A DNA stretch of 64,000 nucleotides from Candidatus Enterocloster excrementipullorum (GTDB taxonomy: Bacteria; Bacillota; Clostridia; Lachnospirales; Lachnospiraceae): positions 1 through 64,000 of the forward strand of contig DWWT01000030.1 of the NCBI GenBank assembly GCA_019119575.1. The letters are read 5' to 3'. Positions 53,070-63,038 of the stretch are shown here, piece after piece. A model generated the notes under the pieces. It was not told where the DNA came from and did no database searches. It saw nothing but the letters and a program-made list of their open reading frames with translations. Both the position numbers and the translations under genes were made by a program. Numbering within the stretch: position 1 is the first letter of the stretch; each line of letters starts with the position of its first letter.

Positions 53070-53110
53070 ACATTTCTTTCGCCGGCCCTCTTTCCCAGTT
53101 CCTACTCTTT

Positions 53111-53119
53111 TGTTATAAT
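53111..53119 (+). promoter_or_regulatory. thyA extended -10 promoter
   Basis: TGTTATAAT is a perfect extended -10, 26 bases before the thyA start; a -35 is not recognisable. The short leader carries GAGGAGGA. Confidence 0.65.
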
Positions 53120-53145
53120 GAAGAATATCAACGAGGAGGAAGCAT

Positions 53146-53976
53146 ATGAGCTACGCAGATCAGATTTTTATACAGAACTGTAAAGATATTTTAGAGAACG
53201 GCGTCTGGGATACCGACTATCCGGTACGCCCGGTCTGGGAGGACGGCAGTCCCGCCCACACCATCAAGCGCTTCGGCATTGTGAACCGCTATGACCTGAG
53301 AAAAGAATTTCCCGTCATCACCCTGCGGCGAACCGCATTTAAGTCCGCAGTGGACGAGATTCTCTGGATATGGCAGAAAAAGTCCAACAATATCCATGAT
53401 TTAAACAGCCACATCTGGGATTCCTGGGCTGATGAGACCGGGAGCATCGGCAAGGCCTACGGCTACCAGCTGGGCGTGAAGCATCATTATAAAGAAGGGG
53501 ATTTTGACCAGGTGGATCGGATTCTCTACGACCTAAAACACAATCCCTTAAGCCGCCGGATCATGTCCAACATCTACAATCACCACGACCTGCACGAGAT
53601 GAACCTCTATCCATGCGCCTACAGCATGACCTTCAATGTTTCGGGGAATGTGTTGAACGGCATCTTAAACCAGCGCTCCCAGGACATGCTTACTGCCAAC
53701 AGCTGGAATGTATGCCAGTACGCGGTGCTCTTACACATGTTCGCCCAAGTGAGCGGGCTGGTGGCCGGGGAGCTGGTTCACGTGATTGCGGACGCCCATA
53801 TCTATGACCGGCATATCCCGATGGTGGAGGAGCTCATTAAAAAAGAGCCCTACAAGGGCCCCACGCTGTACGTTGATCCTTCCGTGACGGATTTTTACCA
53901 GTTCACCACGGACAGCTTCCGCCTGGAAAATTACCAGTATCACGCATTTGAACACAAAATCCCGGTGGCCGTGTAG
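53146..53976 (+). CDS. thyA: Thymidylate synthase
   Basis: 276 residues, typical ThyA. The nucleophile is Cys157 in NLYPCAYSMTF; the phosphate-binding pair RR (137-138) in PLSRRIM, the RSQDMLTANSWNVCQY segment and the C-terminal HKIPVAV are present. It methylates dUMP to dTMP with methylene-tetrahydrofolate, producing dihydrofolate for the DHFR coded divergently. AGGAGGAAGC before ATG. Confidence 0.97.
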   Translation: MSYADQIFIQNCKDILENGVWDTDYPVRPVWEDGSPAHTIKRFGIVNRYDLRKEFPVITLRRTAFKSAVDEILWIWQKKSNNIHDLNSHIWDSWADETGSIGKAYGYQLGVKHHYKEGDFDQVDRILYDLKHNPLSRRIMSNIYNHHDLHEMNLYPCAYSMTFNVSGNVLNGILNQRSQDMLTANSWNVCQYAVLLHMFAQVSGLVAGELVHVIADAHIYDRHIPMVEELIKKEPYKGPTLYVDPSVTDFYQFTTDSFRLENYQYHAFEHKIPVAV

Positions 53977-54034
53977 ACGGCCCCGGGATACCGCCTGCTC
54001 CTATGATTTAACGCCCCGATAAGCCCGGAAGCAA

Positions 54035-54979
54035 TCAAAACAGCCCGTCATTTTTCTGCTCCAGCACCCGGATGGCGTGGTAGAACAGCTCATTGTAGGG
54101 CGTAGGCACCCCGTATTTCTTTCCCAGCCGCATCATGGTACCGGCGAACATGTCCACTTCTGTCTTGCGGCCGGCCTCCAAATCCTGGAGGGTGGAGGGC
54201 TTGTTTGCCGCCGGAACATTTTTCAGGCGCTTGCCCTGCTGCTCGATATCCTCCTCCGTAATACGGATTCCCCTTTTCGCAGCCACTGCGGCCACCTCAC
54301 GCACCAGGGCCTCCCGGATCCAGTTGGCGTCATCGCTCACCGTCCACGCCCCAAAGGGTAGCCCCAGAACCGCCGCAGACTGGTTTTCGCTGACATTGCA
54401 CATATATTTCAGCCAGACGGCGCGTTCCATGTCCTCCGGCACCACGGATCGGATTCCCGCAGCCTTGAAGAGTTCTTTCACCGCCCGAACCTTCGGGGAA
54501 ATGGTCTCGTTCTTCTTCTCTCCAAACTCCATCTGCGCCGAGGCGTCGTTAAATGTAACCTTCCCCTCCTTCATCACCACGCTGACCCGGGTTAGGGAAT
54601 ACAATAGATTCTCCCACCCATACGCGGCGGCCACAATCTCCTCCTTCTCCACCCCGTTGAGGGGCGCCATAATAATGGTGTGGGGGCCTATCTGATTTTT
54701 GATATCTTTCAGCGCCTGGGCAAGCCCGGAAAACTTTGTGATAATAATCGCAAGCTGCGGGTAATCTCCGCCGCAGCTCTCCGCGGGATCTACCAGATGG
54801 AAATGAAGCTGCTTCCCATTTACCACAACGCCCTCCCGTTCCAGGCGCTCCTTTCTCTCCCCGCCGGCAATAATCCGCAGATTATCCCCGAGCACGGTCT
54901 GCAGATGGGAGGCCAGAAAGCTTCCGATTGCTCCCAGGCCGATGAGGGCGACTTTTTTGACTGGTTCCTGTTCGTACAT
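54035..54979 (-). CDS. 2-dehydropantoate 2-reductase family protein (PanE-like)
   Basis: 314 residues. N-terminal Rossmann fold with VALIGLGAIGSFLASHL (NADP motif), then APLNGVEKEE with the conserved Asn/Lys region, and a C-terminal helical ApbA domain (KYMCNVSENQSAAVLGLPFG, NKPSTLQDLEAGRKTEVDMFAG). The family reduces ketopantoate to pantoate for coenzyme A synthesis, but paralogues act on other 2-keto acids and no panB/panC gene is near, so panE is not asserted. AGGAGG upstream; promoter at 55063-55068. Confidence 0.85.
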   Translation of the reverse strand: MYEQEPVKKVALIGLGAIGSFLASHLQTVLGDNLRIIAGGERKERLEREGVVVNGKQLHFHLVDPAESCGGDYPQLAIIITKFSGLAQALKDIKNQIGPHTIIMAPLNGVEKEEIVAAAYGWENLLYSLTRVSVVMKEGKVTFNDASAQMEFGEKKNETISPKVRAVKELFKAAGIRSVVPEDMERAVWLKYMCNVSENQSAAVLGLPFGAWTVSDDANWIREALVREVAAVAAKRGIRITEEDIEQQGKRLKNVPAANKPSTLQDLEAGRKTEVDMFAGTMMRLGKKYGVPTPYNELFYHAIRVLEQKNDGLF

Positions 54980-55046
54980 ATGACCTATCCTCCTGAATCG
55001 ATTGCGTGAAACACTGAAATTTCCTCGTTTCTTCTGCCTTCGGTGT

Positions 55047-55069
55047 TGAACAATTACGTTTCATTATAC
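55047..55069 (-). repeat. Repeated 23-base promoter-linked element, copy 1
   Basis: This stretch matches 62981-63003 at 22 of 23 positions. Read on the minus strand it starts with GTATAATG, a perfect -10 box (55063-55068), and continues with AACGTAATTGTTCA, which would be the first transcribed bases upstream of the PanE-like gene. The shared part after the -10 is more than a promoter alone would need. Confidence 0.5.
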
Positions 55070-55145
55070 CCCCGCCGCATGCAAAAAGGAAGCGGCAAAT
55101 TTCATGCACTTCTCCCGCGGGGCATTTTCCAACCGCGTTCTGCGC

Positions 55146-58100
55146 TCACACAGGGATACTCCTCCCCAAAGTCAAGGAATAAATCACCCGCTCTTTTACC
55201 TTCTTTCCCGTAAGCTGAACCAAGGCCCGCTCATAATAGTCGAGCTGAATCCGATACCGGTCCGCCAAAAGGGCCGCTGCCCGGTCCGGATTTCCCGCGG
55301 GCACCCGGTCCGTCTTGTAGTCAATGAGCACCAGGCCGTCCTCTTCTTCCAGGTACGCGTCGATGATTCCCTGAATCAGCACCAGCTCATCCGAATCCCC
55401 CCGGCCAAGCTCCCTTGCCGGTATGCCGATCATAAACTGCTGCTCCCGGTGAAGCGTTCCGCGCCCGCGCGCCTCTGCCATGCGGCGCCCCAGAGGGCTG
55501 TCCGCAAACTGCCACACCAGCGCGGCATCCACAAGGCCATAGGCCTCCGCGTCCAAAAATCCTTCTCTGTGAACCGCCTCCAGGGCGTCTTTTGTGTCCT
55601 CCAGACTCTTTACATCCCCCAGCGGCAGATGCTCCAGCGCCGCATGGTAGGCGGTTCCCCGCTTTGCGCCCGCATTCGGCTCTCCGGGTATGGAGAGGAT
55701 TTCCTTTAACACGTCTCCCTCCCGGTCCGGCCGGCCTGTCCCCAGATCGTCGTCTGACCGGCCAATCTGGCTCTGCTTTTTCAGTTCTGACACGGAAACC
55801 ATAGCATACAGCCGGGTGTCGTCCTGAAACGGATAGCGGTATCCCGCGGCGGCTTTTAGCTGCGCTTCCATCTCCCGGTCGAAGGGCTCCGCCAGGTTCA
55901 TCTCCAGAAGCTCTTCCTTTGCCATCCCCCGCTCCATCTGCCGGGATACCTCCCCGCCGATCAGCTCTCCCACATCCGCCTGCTTCGCGGTAAAGCGGGA
56001 GGCATCTATGGCCGGACGCGCCATGAGAATCCAGTCCAGGAAGGAGGACGCCCCGGAAAGCACCGTATAGGGGAGCTGCCCATTCCATAGAGATATATCC
56101 GACCATTTCTCCCACTTTGTCTCCAGAGCCTTGTCCGTGCCGGTCATCACCAGCTTTTCCTTGGCCCGTGTCATGGCCACATACAAAATCCGCAGCTCCT
56201 CTCCAAGGGTTTCCAGCTCCATCCGGCGCTTCAGCACTTGCTTTTTCAGCGTGGGGATCCGCACCCGCAGCTTAAGATCCAGACAGTCCGCGGCTGCTCC
56301 CAGATCCGGATCCAGGAGAATCTGGCTGTAGGCGTCCTGCTTATTAAAACGCTTGCCCAAACCTGCCAGAATAACGATCGGAAACTCCAGGCCCTTACTC
56401 TTGTGGATGCTCATGATGCGCACCCCCTCCCGGCCCTCATTCCCGGATGCCTCCCCGAAATCCTGGTCGAATTTTTTTAATTTTTCGATATAACGCACAA
56501 AGTGGAAGAGACCCTTGTAACTGGCTGCCTCATAAGCCTGGGCCTTCTGGGCCAGCATATCTAAATTGGCCCTCCGGGTCTGGCCTCCTGGCATGGCGGA
56601 CACATAGTCATAATACCCGCTCTCCCGGTACACCCGGTGCAAAAGCTCATGGATGGGCAGATACCGGGACTCCCCCCGTAGCTTTTTAAGAAGCGCTCCA
56701 AAGCGGCCAAGCTTCTCCCAGACCGCCCCGGCCGCCTCCCGGGGGATGCCTCCCTTTCCAATCCGGATCATATCCTCGCCAGAGGCGGCCTCCGCCGTCA
56801 GAGCCCTTGCCTCCTCCCACAGCTTCCAGGCCGCATACACGCCCCGGTCCTGATCCTTTGCCGCCCGCCGCTTGTAAGCGGCCATCATCCAGGCCATCTC
56901 CTCGTCCGTCATTCCCACGATGGGAGAGCGAAGCACCGCCGCCAAAGGAATGTCCTGCATGGGATTGTCGAGCACGGACAGAAGGCTTAAAATTGTCTCC
57001 ACCTCCACCGTATCGAAATACCCCGAGGATGTCTGGGCATAGGCCGGGATCCCCTCATTCATCAGCACATTGACAAACACCTCGGACCAGCCCGCCATGC
57101 TGCGCAGCAGAATGACAATATCGCCGTATCCCGCCCGCCGGTAGCCGCCGGTCCCCTCTGCCCCTCCGTTTTTATCCCAGACCGAGAGACCCTCCTTCTC
57201 GCTCACCAGCTCTTTAATCCGTCTTGCGGCAATCTTGGCCTCCAGCTCCCTTGCCGTATAGTCCAGCTCTTCCTCATCCAGAGCGCGCAGGGACTGGGCC
57301 CCGGTATCCGCCGCCCAGAGCTCCACAGGGCCGCCAACCCGCTCCCCTTCCCCGGCCGGCGCAAAGGATGCTCCCGGGTAGAGAGCTGCGTCCCTAGTAT
57401 AGCGGATTCCGCCCAGATTCTTCGTCATAATCTGGTAGAACAGATCATTCACGCACTTCAGGACCGTGTCCCGGCTGCGGAAATTCTGCTGGAGCTCAAT
57501 AAGCTCATAGGGCCCCGGCTCCCGGGAATAGGAATCGTATTTTTCCATAAACAGCTCCGGGCGTGCCAGGCGGAACCGGTATATACTCTGCTTCACATCC
57601 CCTACCATAAAGACATTGGGATGGCCCAGCCGTTCCCGGGAAATTGCCTGAATCAGCGCTTCCTGCACCAGGTTGCTGTCCTGGTATTCGTCCACAAGGA
57701 TCTCCGCAAACTGCTCCCGAAGCTCTTCTGCGGCGGGGGAGGGGATACGCGTCCCATCATCCCCCTCTCTCCAGAGTACCTTTAGGGCCAAATGTTCCAG
57801 GTCATTAAAATCCAGAATATTCCGCTCTTTCTTGGCCGCCTGGTAGGCCGCGTCATACCGCCGCACTACATCCAGAAGAACCAATAGGGGAAGGCGGGAA
57901 TCCGTTAAAACCTGCGCCGCCTCCTCGGGGCTCTGAAAGCCGTAGAGATCCCGCATCTTTCCCGCCGCCTTTTTTACCCGGTCCCGGATGCCGCTCACAA
58001 AAGCCTTTTTCTCCGGGTCTACCTCCTTGCTCCGTATGGCGGCCAGACGCCCGAAACTTAAGGAGGACAGCGCCTCATAGAGAGCGGAAAAATCCGCCTC

Positions 58101-58892
58101 CTCCGCGGCCTGGCAAATCCCGTGCATCAGACGAATATCCGCCTCCAGCATGGGCTCATAGGCCAGCGGGCCGTTCTCCTCCCGGCACACCAGAAGAGCC
58201 TCTTTCAGCTGCCCGGAAAGTTCCTCCGCCTGGAGCGCTGCGTCCCGGAACATAAACCGCATCCAGGGGCTCTCCTTTACATGTTCCAAATCCTCAGCCA
58301 ACAGCTCCCCCGCACAGGCGTCCAGCCATTCCAACGGCCAGGGATGGCTCTGGGAAAACTGCCATGCCCGGATAATCACATCCTCGATCCCCTTGTCCGA
58401 GCGTCCCCGGCCGAAGCACTCCACAAAGCGCGCAAAATCCGCGTCCCCGGACTGGTAGCACTCCTCCAGCACATCCCCCAGCACATCCCCCCGCAGAAGA
58501 GCCAGCTCTCCCTCATCTCCGATTCGAAAGGCCGGGTCAATGTCCAGGCTGTCGTAGTGATTCCGTATCACATAGAGGCAGAAGCTGTCAATAGTGGTAA
58601 TCTGGGCCTGAGAAATCAGGGATGCCTGAAGCCACAGATGCTCATTTCCCGGATCTTCCATAAGCTTTTGATCCACCGCTGCCTGGATTCTCTCCCGCAT
58701 TTCCGCTGCCGCCGCGTTGGTGAAGGTCATAATCAATAACTGGTCAATATCGAGCGGCGGGTCTCCCTCGCTGATCATTCGGATAATGCGCTCGACCAGC
58801 ACCGCTGTCTTTCCGCTGCCCGCTGCCGCCGACACCAGAAGATTTCTTTCCCTGCTGTCAATTACCTGCTGCTGCCTGCTGGTCCATTTCAT
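55146..58892 (-). CDS. addA: ATP-dependent helicase/nuclease subunit A (AddA)
   Basis: 1248 residues from ATG 58892 (MKWTSRQQQVIDSRERN; GGAGGA upstream). UvrD-type superfamily 1 helicase: Q-motif, Walker A SAAAGSGKT (21-29), motif II ILVDEYQDSN, MVGDVKQSIYRFR, IMSIHKSKGLEFPIV, LYVAMTRAKEKL. A RecB-type nuclease at the C-terminus with LVLIDYKTDRV. With AddB it processes double-strand breaks for recombination, the Firmicute counterpart of RecBCD. Its start overlaps addB by 35 bases, so the two are coupled. Confidence 0.96.
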   Translation of the reverse strand: MKWTSRQQQVIDSRERNLLVSAAAGSGKTAVLVERIIRMISEGDPPLDIDQLLIMTFTNAAAAEMRERIQAAVDQKLMEDPGNEHLWLQASLISQAQITTIDSFCLYVIRNHYDSLDIDPAFRIGDEGELALLRGDVLGDVLEECYQSGDADFARFVECFGRGRSDKGIEDVIIRAWQFSQSHPWPLEWLDACAGELLAEDLEHVKESPWMRFMFRDAALQAEELSGQLKEALLVCREENGPLAYEPMLEADIRLMHGICQAAEEADFSALYEALSSLSFGRLAAIRSKEVDPEKKAFVSGIRDRVKKAAGKMRDLYGFQSPEEAAQVLTDSRLPLLVLLDVVRRYDAAYQAAKKERNILDFNDLEHLALKVLWREGDDGTRIPSPAAEELREQFAEILVDEYQDSNLVQEALIQAISRERLGHPNVFMVGDVKQSIYRFRLARPELFMEKYDSYSREPGPYELIELQQNFRSRDTVLKCVNDLFYQIMTKNLGGIRYTRDAALYPGASFAPAGEGERVGGPVELWAADTGAQSLRALDEEELDYTARELEAKIAARRIKELVSEKEGLSVWDKNGGAEGTGGYRRAGYGDIVILLRSMAGWSEVFVNVLMNEGIPAYAQTSSGYFDTVEVETILSLLSVLDNPMQDIPLAAVLRSPIVGMTDEEMAWMMAAYKRRAAKDQDRGVYAAWKLWEEARALTAEAASGEDMIRIGKGGIPREAAGAVWEKLGRFGALLKKLRGESRYLPIHELLHRVYRESGYYDYVSAMPGGQTRRANLDMLAQKAQAYEAASYKGLFHFVRYIEKLKKFDQDFGEASGNEGREGVRIMSIHKSKGLEFPIVILAGLGKRFNKQDAYSQILLDPDLGAAADCLDLKLRVRIPTLKKQVLKRRMELETLGEELRILYVAMTRAKEKLVMTGTDKALETKWEKWSDISLWNGQLPYTVLSGASSFLDWILMARPAIDASRFTAKQADVGELIGGEVSRQMERGMAKEELLEMNLAEPFDREMEAQLKAAAGYRYPFQDDTRLYAMVSVSELKKQSQIGRSDDDLGTGRPDREGDVLKEILSIPGEPNAGAKRGTAYHAALEHLPLGDVKSLEDTKDALEAVHREGFLDAEAYGLVDAALVWQFADSPLGRRMAEARGRGTLHREQQFMIGIPARELGRGDSDELVLIQGIIDAYLEEEDGLVLIDYKTDRVPAGNPDRAAALLADRYRIQLDYYERALVQLTGKKVKERVIYSLTLGRSIPV

Positions 58893-61800
58893 CCTCCGCT
58901 TCCTCCCCTTTCTCAATCTCCTGCCAGATATCCTCCGGCTTTAAGCTTTTCAGCCTGCGGTATCCAAATCCCGCGGTCTTGGTGTCAAAGCCGCAGACCG
59001 CATGGTACGGACAGTAATCGCAGGGCGTCCGGTTCCCCTGCTTATAGGGCTGCACCTGGGCGGCGCCGCCCAAAATGTCCTGTCCCGCCCGCTTTAAGCG
59101 CTCCGACACAAAGCGCCCCAGGGCCTCAAACCGCCGGGAATTTGCCACGGACGACCGGCTCTCCTGCACGTAGCCGTCCTTCATGGCTACGGGAATCACG
59201 TCGGACTCCTTCTCGATTTCCCGGTCCAGATGGCGGATAATCTCCAGCTCGCTGTTTACCAGCCCATTCATTTTAAGCTGCTTTAAAATCTGCCCTTCGA
59301 TTTCCTCCGGGCGCATCCCCTCCTGTCCCTGCACAAAGGGATCCTGGATGTGATAATAAAAGATACCGGCCGGCACCGGCGTGAGACCGGGATGATCCCG
59401 GGCCGCAAGCTCCAGGGCCGCATCCATGTACACCACCAGCTGGAGCTGGAGCCCGTAATACAGGGCTGCCAGGTCAAAGGAGGTGCTCCCGGATTTATAG
59501 TCGATGATTTTCACATAGAGAATCTCCCCGTCCCGGCACAAATCCAGCCGGTCAATGCGGCCCTTCAGCCACAGTTCCTCCTCCTCGGAGAGCCGGATGC
59601 GCATCGCCTTCAGATTGTCGGCTGCGGAGAAGGACACCTCAAACCCGGCCGGCTCGAAATCCCCCTTTTTCATCTGTTCCGCCAGAGCCCAGATGGTCCG
59701 ATCCGTCATCTGCTCCACACGGCCGGCCAGGTAGGCGTTCCGGGCCGTACTGCCCATGATTGTATTCCCGTACTCCTCCGTCACCTGGCCCACGCAGGTT
59801 TTCACCAGCGCTTTCCGCTCCTCCTCGGAGAGGGTGCGCCAATCCCTCCCCTCTTCTTTCATCACCGCAAAACACCGGTCAATGGACTGATGGAAAAGAT
59901 TTCCCATATCCACGGCGGCCAGCTCATACTCCTGGCGCTCCATGAGCTCCAGGCCGTATTTGAGGAAATGGGCATAGGCGCAGGCGGCGAACTGTTCCAG
60001 CCGCGTCACGCTGCCCTGGAGAAGGGGGCCGTAGAGCGCCCGGGCCGCCGCCCTGCCGATTCCCCCTTCCTGGTAGGAGTAAAATGCCGCGTCCGCAAGC
60101 TTCCTCGTCTCCTCCCTCCAGGCGGGAGAGGAATAAAAATACCGGAATACCTCCAAAAATGCCCGATCCCGGCGCTCCCCCTCCTGATATGCCCGAAGCC
60201 CCGCAATCAGCCGCTCCTTTCCGTCCCGCTCCGTCCGAACAGTCCCGGAAAGCTGCTCTGGGGCAATCCGGCGCGCCCCCGGTATGAGCCGCTTCACCTC
60301 GCCGATGAGGCCCGATGGCCTCTGGCTCTTTCCCTCTGCCGACATGGCGGCCCAGGTGAGAACCAGACGCCGGGAGGGCTTTGCCAGCATCAGATAGAGA
60401 TAAAACTTCTGAATGCATCCGTCCTCCCGGGCCGTAGGCGCCAGGGTCAGACCGAAGGACTTAAATACCTCCCGGTCCGCATCCGTCAAAATCCCGCCTC
60501 CAGATTTTCTCTGAGGCACAATCCCCTCATTGACCCCCACGAAAAACAGCACCTTCACATCTTCCAGGCGGCTGCGGGTGATATCCCCCACCATCACCTG
60601 ATCCACTGTAGCGGGAATCATCCCCACTTTAATCTCTTCAAACCCCGCGTCCAGAATCTGGATAAAGCTCTTCTGCTCCGCCTTTTCCTCCCCCAGAAGG
60701 CTTCCCAGACGCTCCAAAAGCTCCTGCACAAGCCCATACACCTGCCCGTACTCCCGGGCCAGATTTTCATCTCCCGGCGCCTTTCTCTCCAGGAAAAATG
60801 CGCTGCAGTCCTCCAGCTTTTTTTCCAGCTCCATTTCTTCCAGATACTGCTCCACAGCCGCGGCCACGGTTCCCATGGTGGCACCTTCCGCCCGGAATGC
60901 CTGGCGAAGGCGGGACAAAGGTGCCAGAATCCACTGACGGAACGCATTTAATTCCTCCAGATTGAAGCGCTCCGCCCCCCGAAAGCGCCGCTCCCAGGGC
61001 TGTTCCCACTGCTTCCATCCCCGGATTCCCAGGGCCCGCACATAATTTTCCAGGCGGTCCGTCATCTCTTCCACATAAGCCCGGGTGTAGACGGGCGCTT
61101 CCTGGGTGCTGCTCTCCTGCTCTCCCTCTTCCGGCGCGCTGCCGCGCTCATACACCAGCCCTGTTTTCAGATACCGGAACACACTCTCATACGAAAAATC
61201 CCGCACGGTATCCAGGGCCGCGCGGATAAGCTCCACCATGGGATTTTCCAGAATGCTCTTTTTGTCATCCAGAAAATAGGGGATCTCATTTTCCCCGAAC
61301 TGATGGGCAATTTCTCCTTTATAGGAGGATAAATCCCCAGTCACCACAGCCGCGTCCCGAAAACGCATGCCCTCCTCCTGGACCATACGGCGGATCTGGC
61401 CGCAGACAAAGGAAATTTCCTCCGCCGGATTCTTTCCCTCATACATCTGCACGGCCTCGGCATCCCCCTGCCACGTCCCGCTCCGGTAGCGATACAGGTT
61501 CTGCTCAAGAAAGTCCAGTTCCGGGCTCTCTGTAAACCGCCAGGCCGGGCGCTTCCCGCAGCGGATGTCCTCCTTTTTCTCCACCCCCTGCTCCTTTGCC
61601 ATGTCCCGCAGGCGGCAGGCCGTATGGCGGCTCATATAAAACAGATGCTGGATCCCGCACTCCCGGTACAGCTCCTCCTTCAAATCCACAGTCAGCGCGC
61701 AGACCACATCCTTGGCTCCGCCGATCATAATCCGTGCCAGGCGGTACTGCACCGGAGTCAGGCCCGTAAATCCGTCCATAAAAATCACGCTGTCCCGGAG

Positions 61801-62376
61801 TTTTCCCCACCGCGGCAGCTCACGGCACAGGATATCCAGAATCTCCTCCGCCGTAATGCACCGGGTCTTGATGTACTCTTTAAATTCCCGGTAAAGAATC
61901 TCCAGATCTTTAAGCTTCGCTCCCAGAAGCCGCCGATCCGATGCTTCCCGCACCTGTGCCAGGTCATCCGGCCCCAAGCCATACTGATAGAGCTCCGATA
62001 TCTGGGACTTCATCTGATTGATAAACCCCGCCTGATCCAGATGCCCGCCGTAAAAAGTGAGCTCTCTCCTTCTGCGGCCCGCAGCCTTCCGCAGGATCAT
62101 GGATTTTCCCGTATCGTCCAAAACCACAGGCACCTGGACTCCCAGATCCTCAAATACCCGATAGGCCAGGCGCTTAAAGCTCAGTATGTCGATATTCATA
62201 ACCCCATGCCGGGGATGAAGACGTATAATTTCCCGCTGGGTCTGCATAGTATACTGCTCCGGCACCACAAAAAGATAGGAAAGCTCCGGATGCTTCATGG
62301 ATTCCTCAATTGCCCTCTCATACAGACAGCGGGTCTTCCCTGAACCCGCCCCTCCTACAACAAACTGCAGCGCCAT
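58858..62376 (-). CDS. addB: ATP-dependent nuclease subunit B (AddB)
   Basis: 1172 residues from ATG 62376 (MALQFVVGGAGSGKT; AGGAGGG upstream). Walker A at 8-14; a helicase-like region without full helicase motifs; a C-terminal RecB-type nuclease (VKIIDYKSG) and the iron-sulfur staple whose last cysteines are C-x2-C-x5-C (CDYCPYHAVC). It recognises Chi-like sites and cuts the second strand. First gene of the addBA operon; the FMN_bind-like gene is divergent, 104 bases away. Confidence 0.95.
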   Translation of the reverse strand: MALQFVVGGAGSGKTRCLYERAIEESMKHPELSYLFVVPEQYTMQTQREIIRLHPRHGVMNIDILSFKRLAYRVFEDLGVQVPVVLDDTGKSMILRKAAGRRRRELTFYGGHLDQAGFINQMKSQISELYQYGLGPDDLAQVREASDRRLLGAKLKDLEILYREFKEYIKTRCITAEEILDILCRELPRWGKLRDSVIFMDGFTGLTPVQYRLARIMIGGAKDVVCALTVDLKEELYRECGIQHLFYMSRHTACRLRDMAKEQGVEKKEDIRCGKRPAWRFTESPELDFLEQNLYRYRSGTWQGDAEAVQMYEGKNPAEEISFVCGQIRRMVQEEGMRFRDAAVVTGDLSSYKGEIAHQFGENEIPYFLDDKKSILENPMVELIRAALDTVRDFSYESVFRYLKTGLVYERGSAPEEGEQESSTQEAPVYTRAYVEEMTDRLENYVRALGIRGWKQWEQPWERRFRGAERFNLEELNAFRQWILAPLSRLRQAFRAEGATMGTVAAAVEQYLEEMELEKKLEDCSAFFLERKAPGDENLAREYGQVYGLVQELLERLGSLLGEEKAEQKSFIQILDAGFEEIKVGMIPATVDQVMVGDITRSRLEDVKVLFFVGVNEGIVPQRKSGGGILTDADREVFKSFGLTLAPTAREDGCIQKFYLYLMLAKPSRRLVLTWAAMSAEGKSQRPSGLIGEVKRLIPGARRIAPEQLSGTVRTERDGKERLIAGLRAYQEGERRDRAFLEVFRYFYSSPAWREETRKLADAAFYSYQEGGIGRAAARALYGPLLQGSVTRLEQFAACAYAHFLKYGLELMERQEYELAAVDMGNLFHQSIDRCFAVMKEEGRDWRTLSEEERKALVKTCVGQVTEEYGNTIMGSTARNAYLAGRVEQMTDRTIWALAEQMKKGDFEPAGFEVSFSAADNLKAMRIRLSEEEELWLKGRIDRLDLCRDGEILYVKIIDYKSGSTSFDLAALYYGLQLQLVVYMDAALELAARDHPGLTPVPAGIFYYHIQDPFVQGQEGMRPEEIEGQILKQLKMNGLVNSELEIIRHLDREIEKESDVIPVAMKDGYVQESRSSVANSRRFEALGRFVSERLKRAGQDILGGAAQVQPYKQGNRTPCDYCPYHAVCGFDTKTAGFGYRRLKSLKPEDIWQEIEKGEEAEDEMDQQAAAGN

Positions 62377-62480
62377 ATTTCCCTCCTGATTATTCCTCCC
62401 GGACATTTTCCGCAAAACCGCTCATATTTCCAGGCAGGCATTCATAAGCTTTAACAAACTATCCCCTGAGGTCTTTTACC

Positions 62481-62918
62481 ATGAGCTCTAAAACAAAAAT
62501 CGTGGTCCTTCGCATGAAAGAGATCATCTACACCGCCATCTTTCTGGGTCTGGCCATCTTCCTCATCGCCCTGTGCTTTATTATGTTCCGTCCAGGAAGC
62601 AAGCCCGCCTCCGCTGAGGCAGAGTCCTCCCTCTACATACCGGGTGTATACAGCGCAGCCCTAAATCTTGGAAGTGAGACCGTCAATGTGGAGGTGACCG
62701 TGGACAGCAATCGGATTAATTCCATTGCCCTGGTTCCTTTAAGCGAGGCCGTGACCACCATGTACCCTCTGATGCAGCCCACCCTGGAGGATCTGGCCGG
62801 CCAGATCGTGGATACCCAGTCCACAGAAAATCTCTCCTACCCCAGCACCTCCCGCTATACATCCCAGGCTCTTCTCGGAGCCATCAATACGGCGATTGAT
62901 AAGGCGCGGGCGGAATAG
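62481..62918 (+). CDS. Membrane-anchored FMN_bind-like protein
   Basis: 145 residues. One N-terminal membrane helix (IIYTAIFLGLAIFLIALCFIMF), then an extracellular domain with the FMN_bind pattern: YIPGVYSAALNLGSETVNVEVTVDSNRINSI, LAGQIVDTQS and a C-terminal TSQALLGAINTAIDKA. The usual S-G-A-T-x-T-S flavinylation motif is changed to STSRYTS, so a covalent flavin is uncertain. Proteins of this kind take part in extracytoplasmic electron transfer. GAGG lies 10 bases before ATG. A perfect hairpin (62951-62980) follows the gene. Confidence 0.75.
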   Translation: MSSKTKIVVLRMKEIIYTAIFLGLAIFLIALCFIMFRPGSKPASAEAESSLYIPGVYSAALNLGSETVNVEVTVDSNRINSIALVPLSEAVTTMYPLMQPTLEDLAGQIVDTQSTENLSYPSTSRYTSQALLGAINTAIDKARAE

Positions 62919-62950
62919 GGGCCGGCAAAAATACACGAATCAAGGTTTTG

Positions 62951-62980
62951 GGCCCGGCAGGCAGATTTTGCTGCCGGGCC
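62951..62980. other. Perfect hairpin after the FMN_bind-like gene
   Basis: GGCCCGGCAG (62951-62960) pairs with CTGCCGGGCC (62971-62980) around a ten-base loop. There is no T-run after it on either strand, so it is not a standard terminator. It directly touches the repeated element at 62981-63003. Confidence 0.55.
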
Positions 62981-63003
62981 TGAACAATTACGTTACATTA
63001 TAC
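62981..63003 (-). repeat. Repeated 23-base promoter-linked element, copy 2
   Basis: 22 of 23 bases agree with 55047-55069. On the minus strand it carries the same TATAAT -10 box (62997-63002) and the same AACGTAATTGTTCA after it, then runs straight into the hairpin 62951-62980. No minus-strand gene follows; the FMN_bind-like gene is convergent. A short non-coding transcript is possible. Confidence 0.5.
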
Positions 63004-63038
63004 AATAGACTGCCTGCTTTTTCCAGCGTACATTTTTC

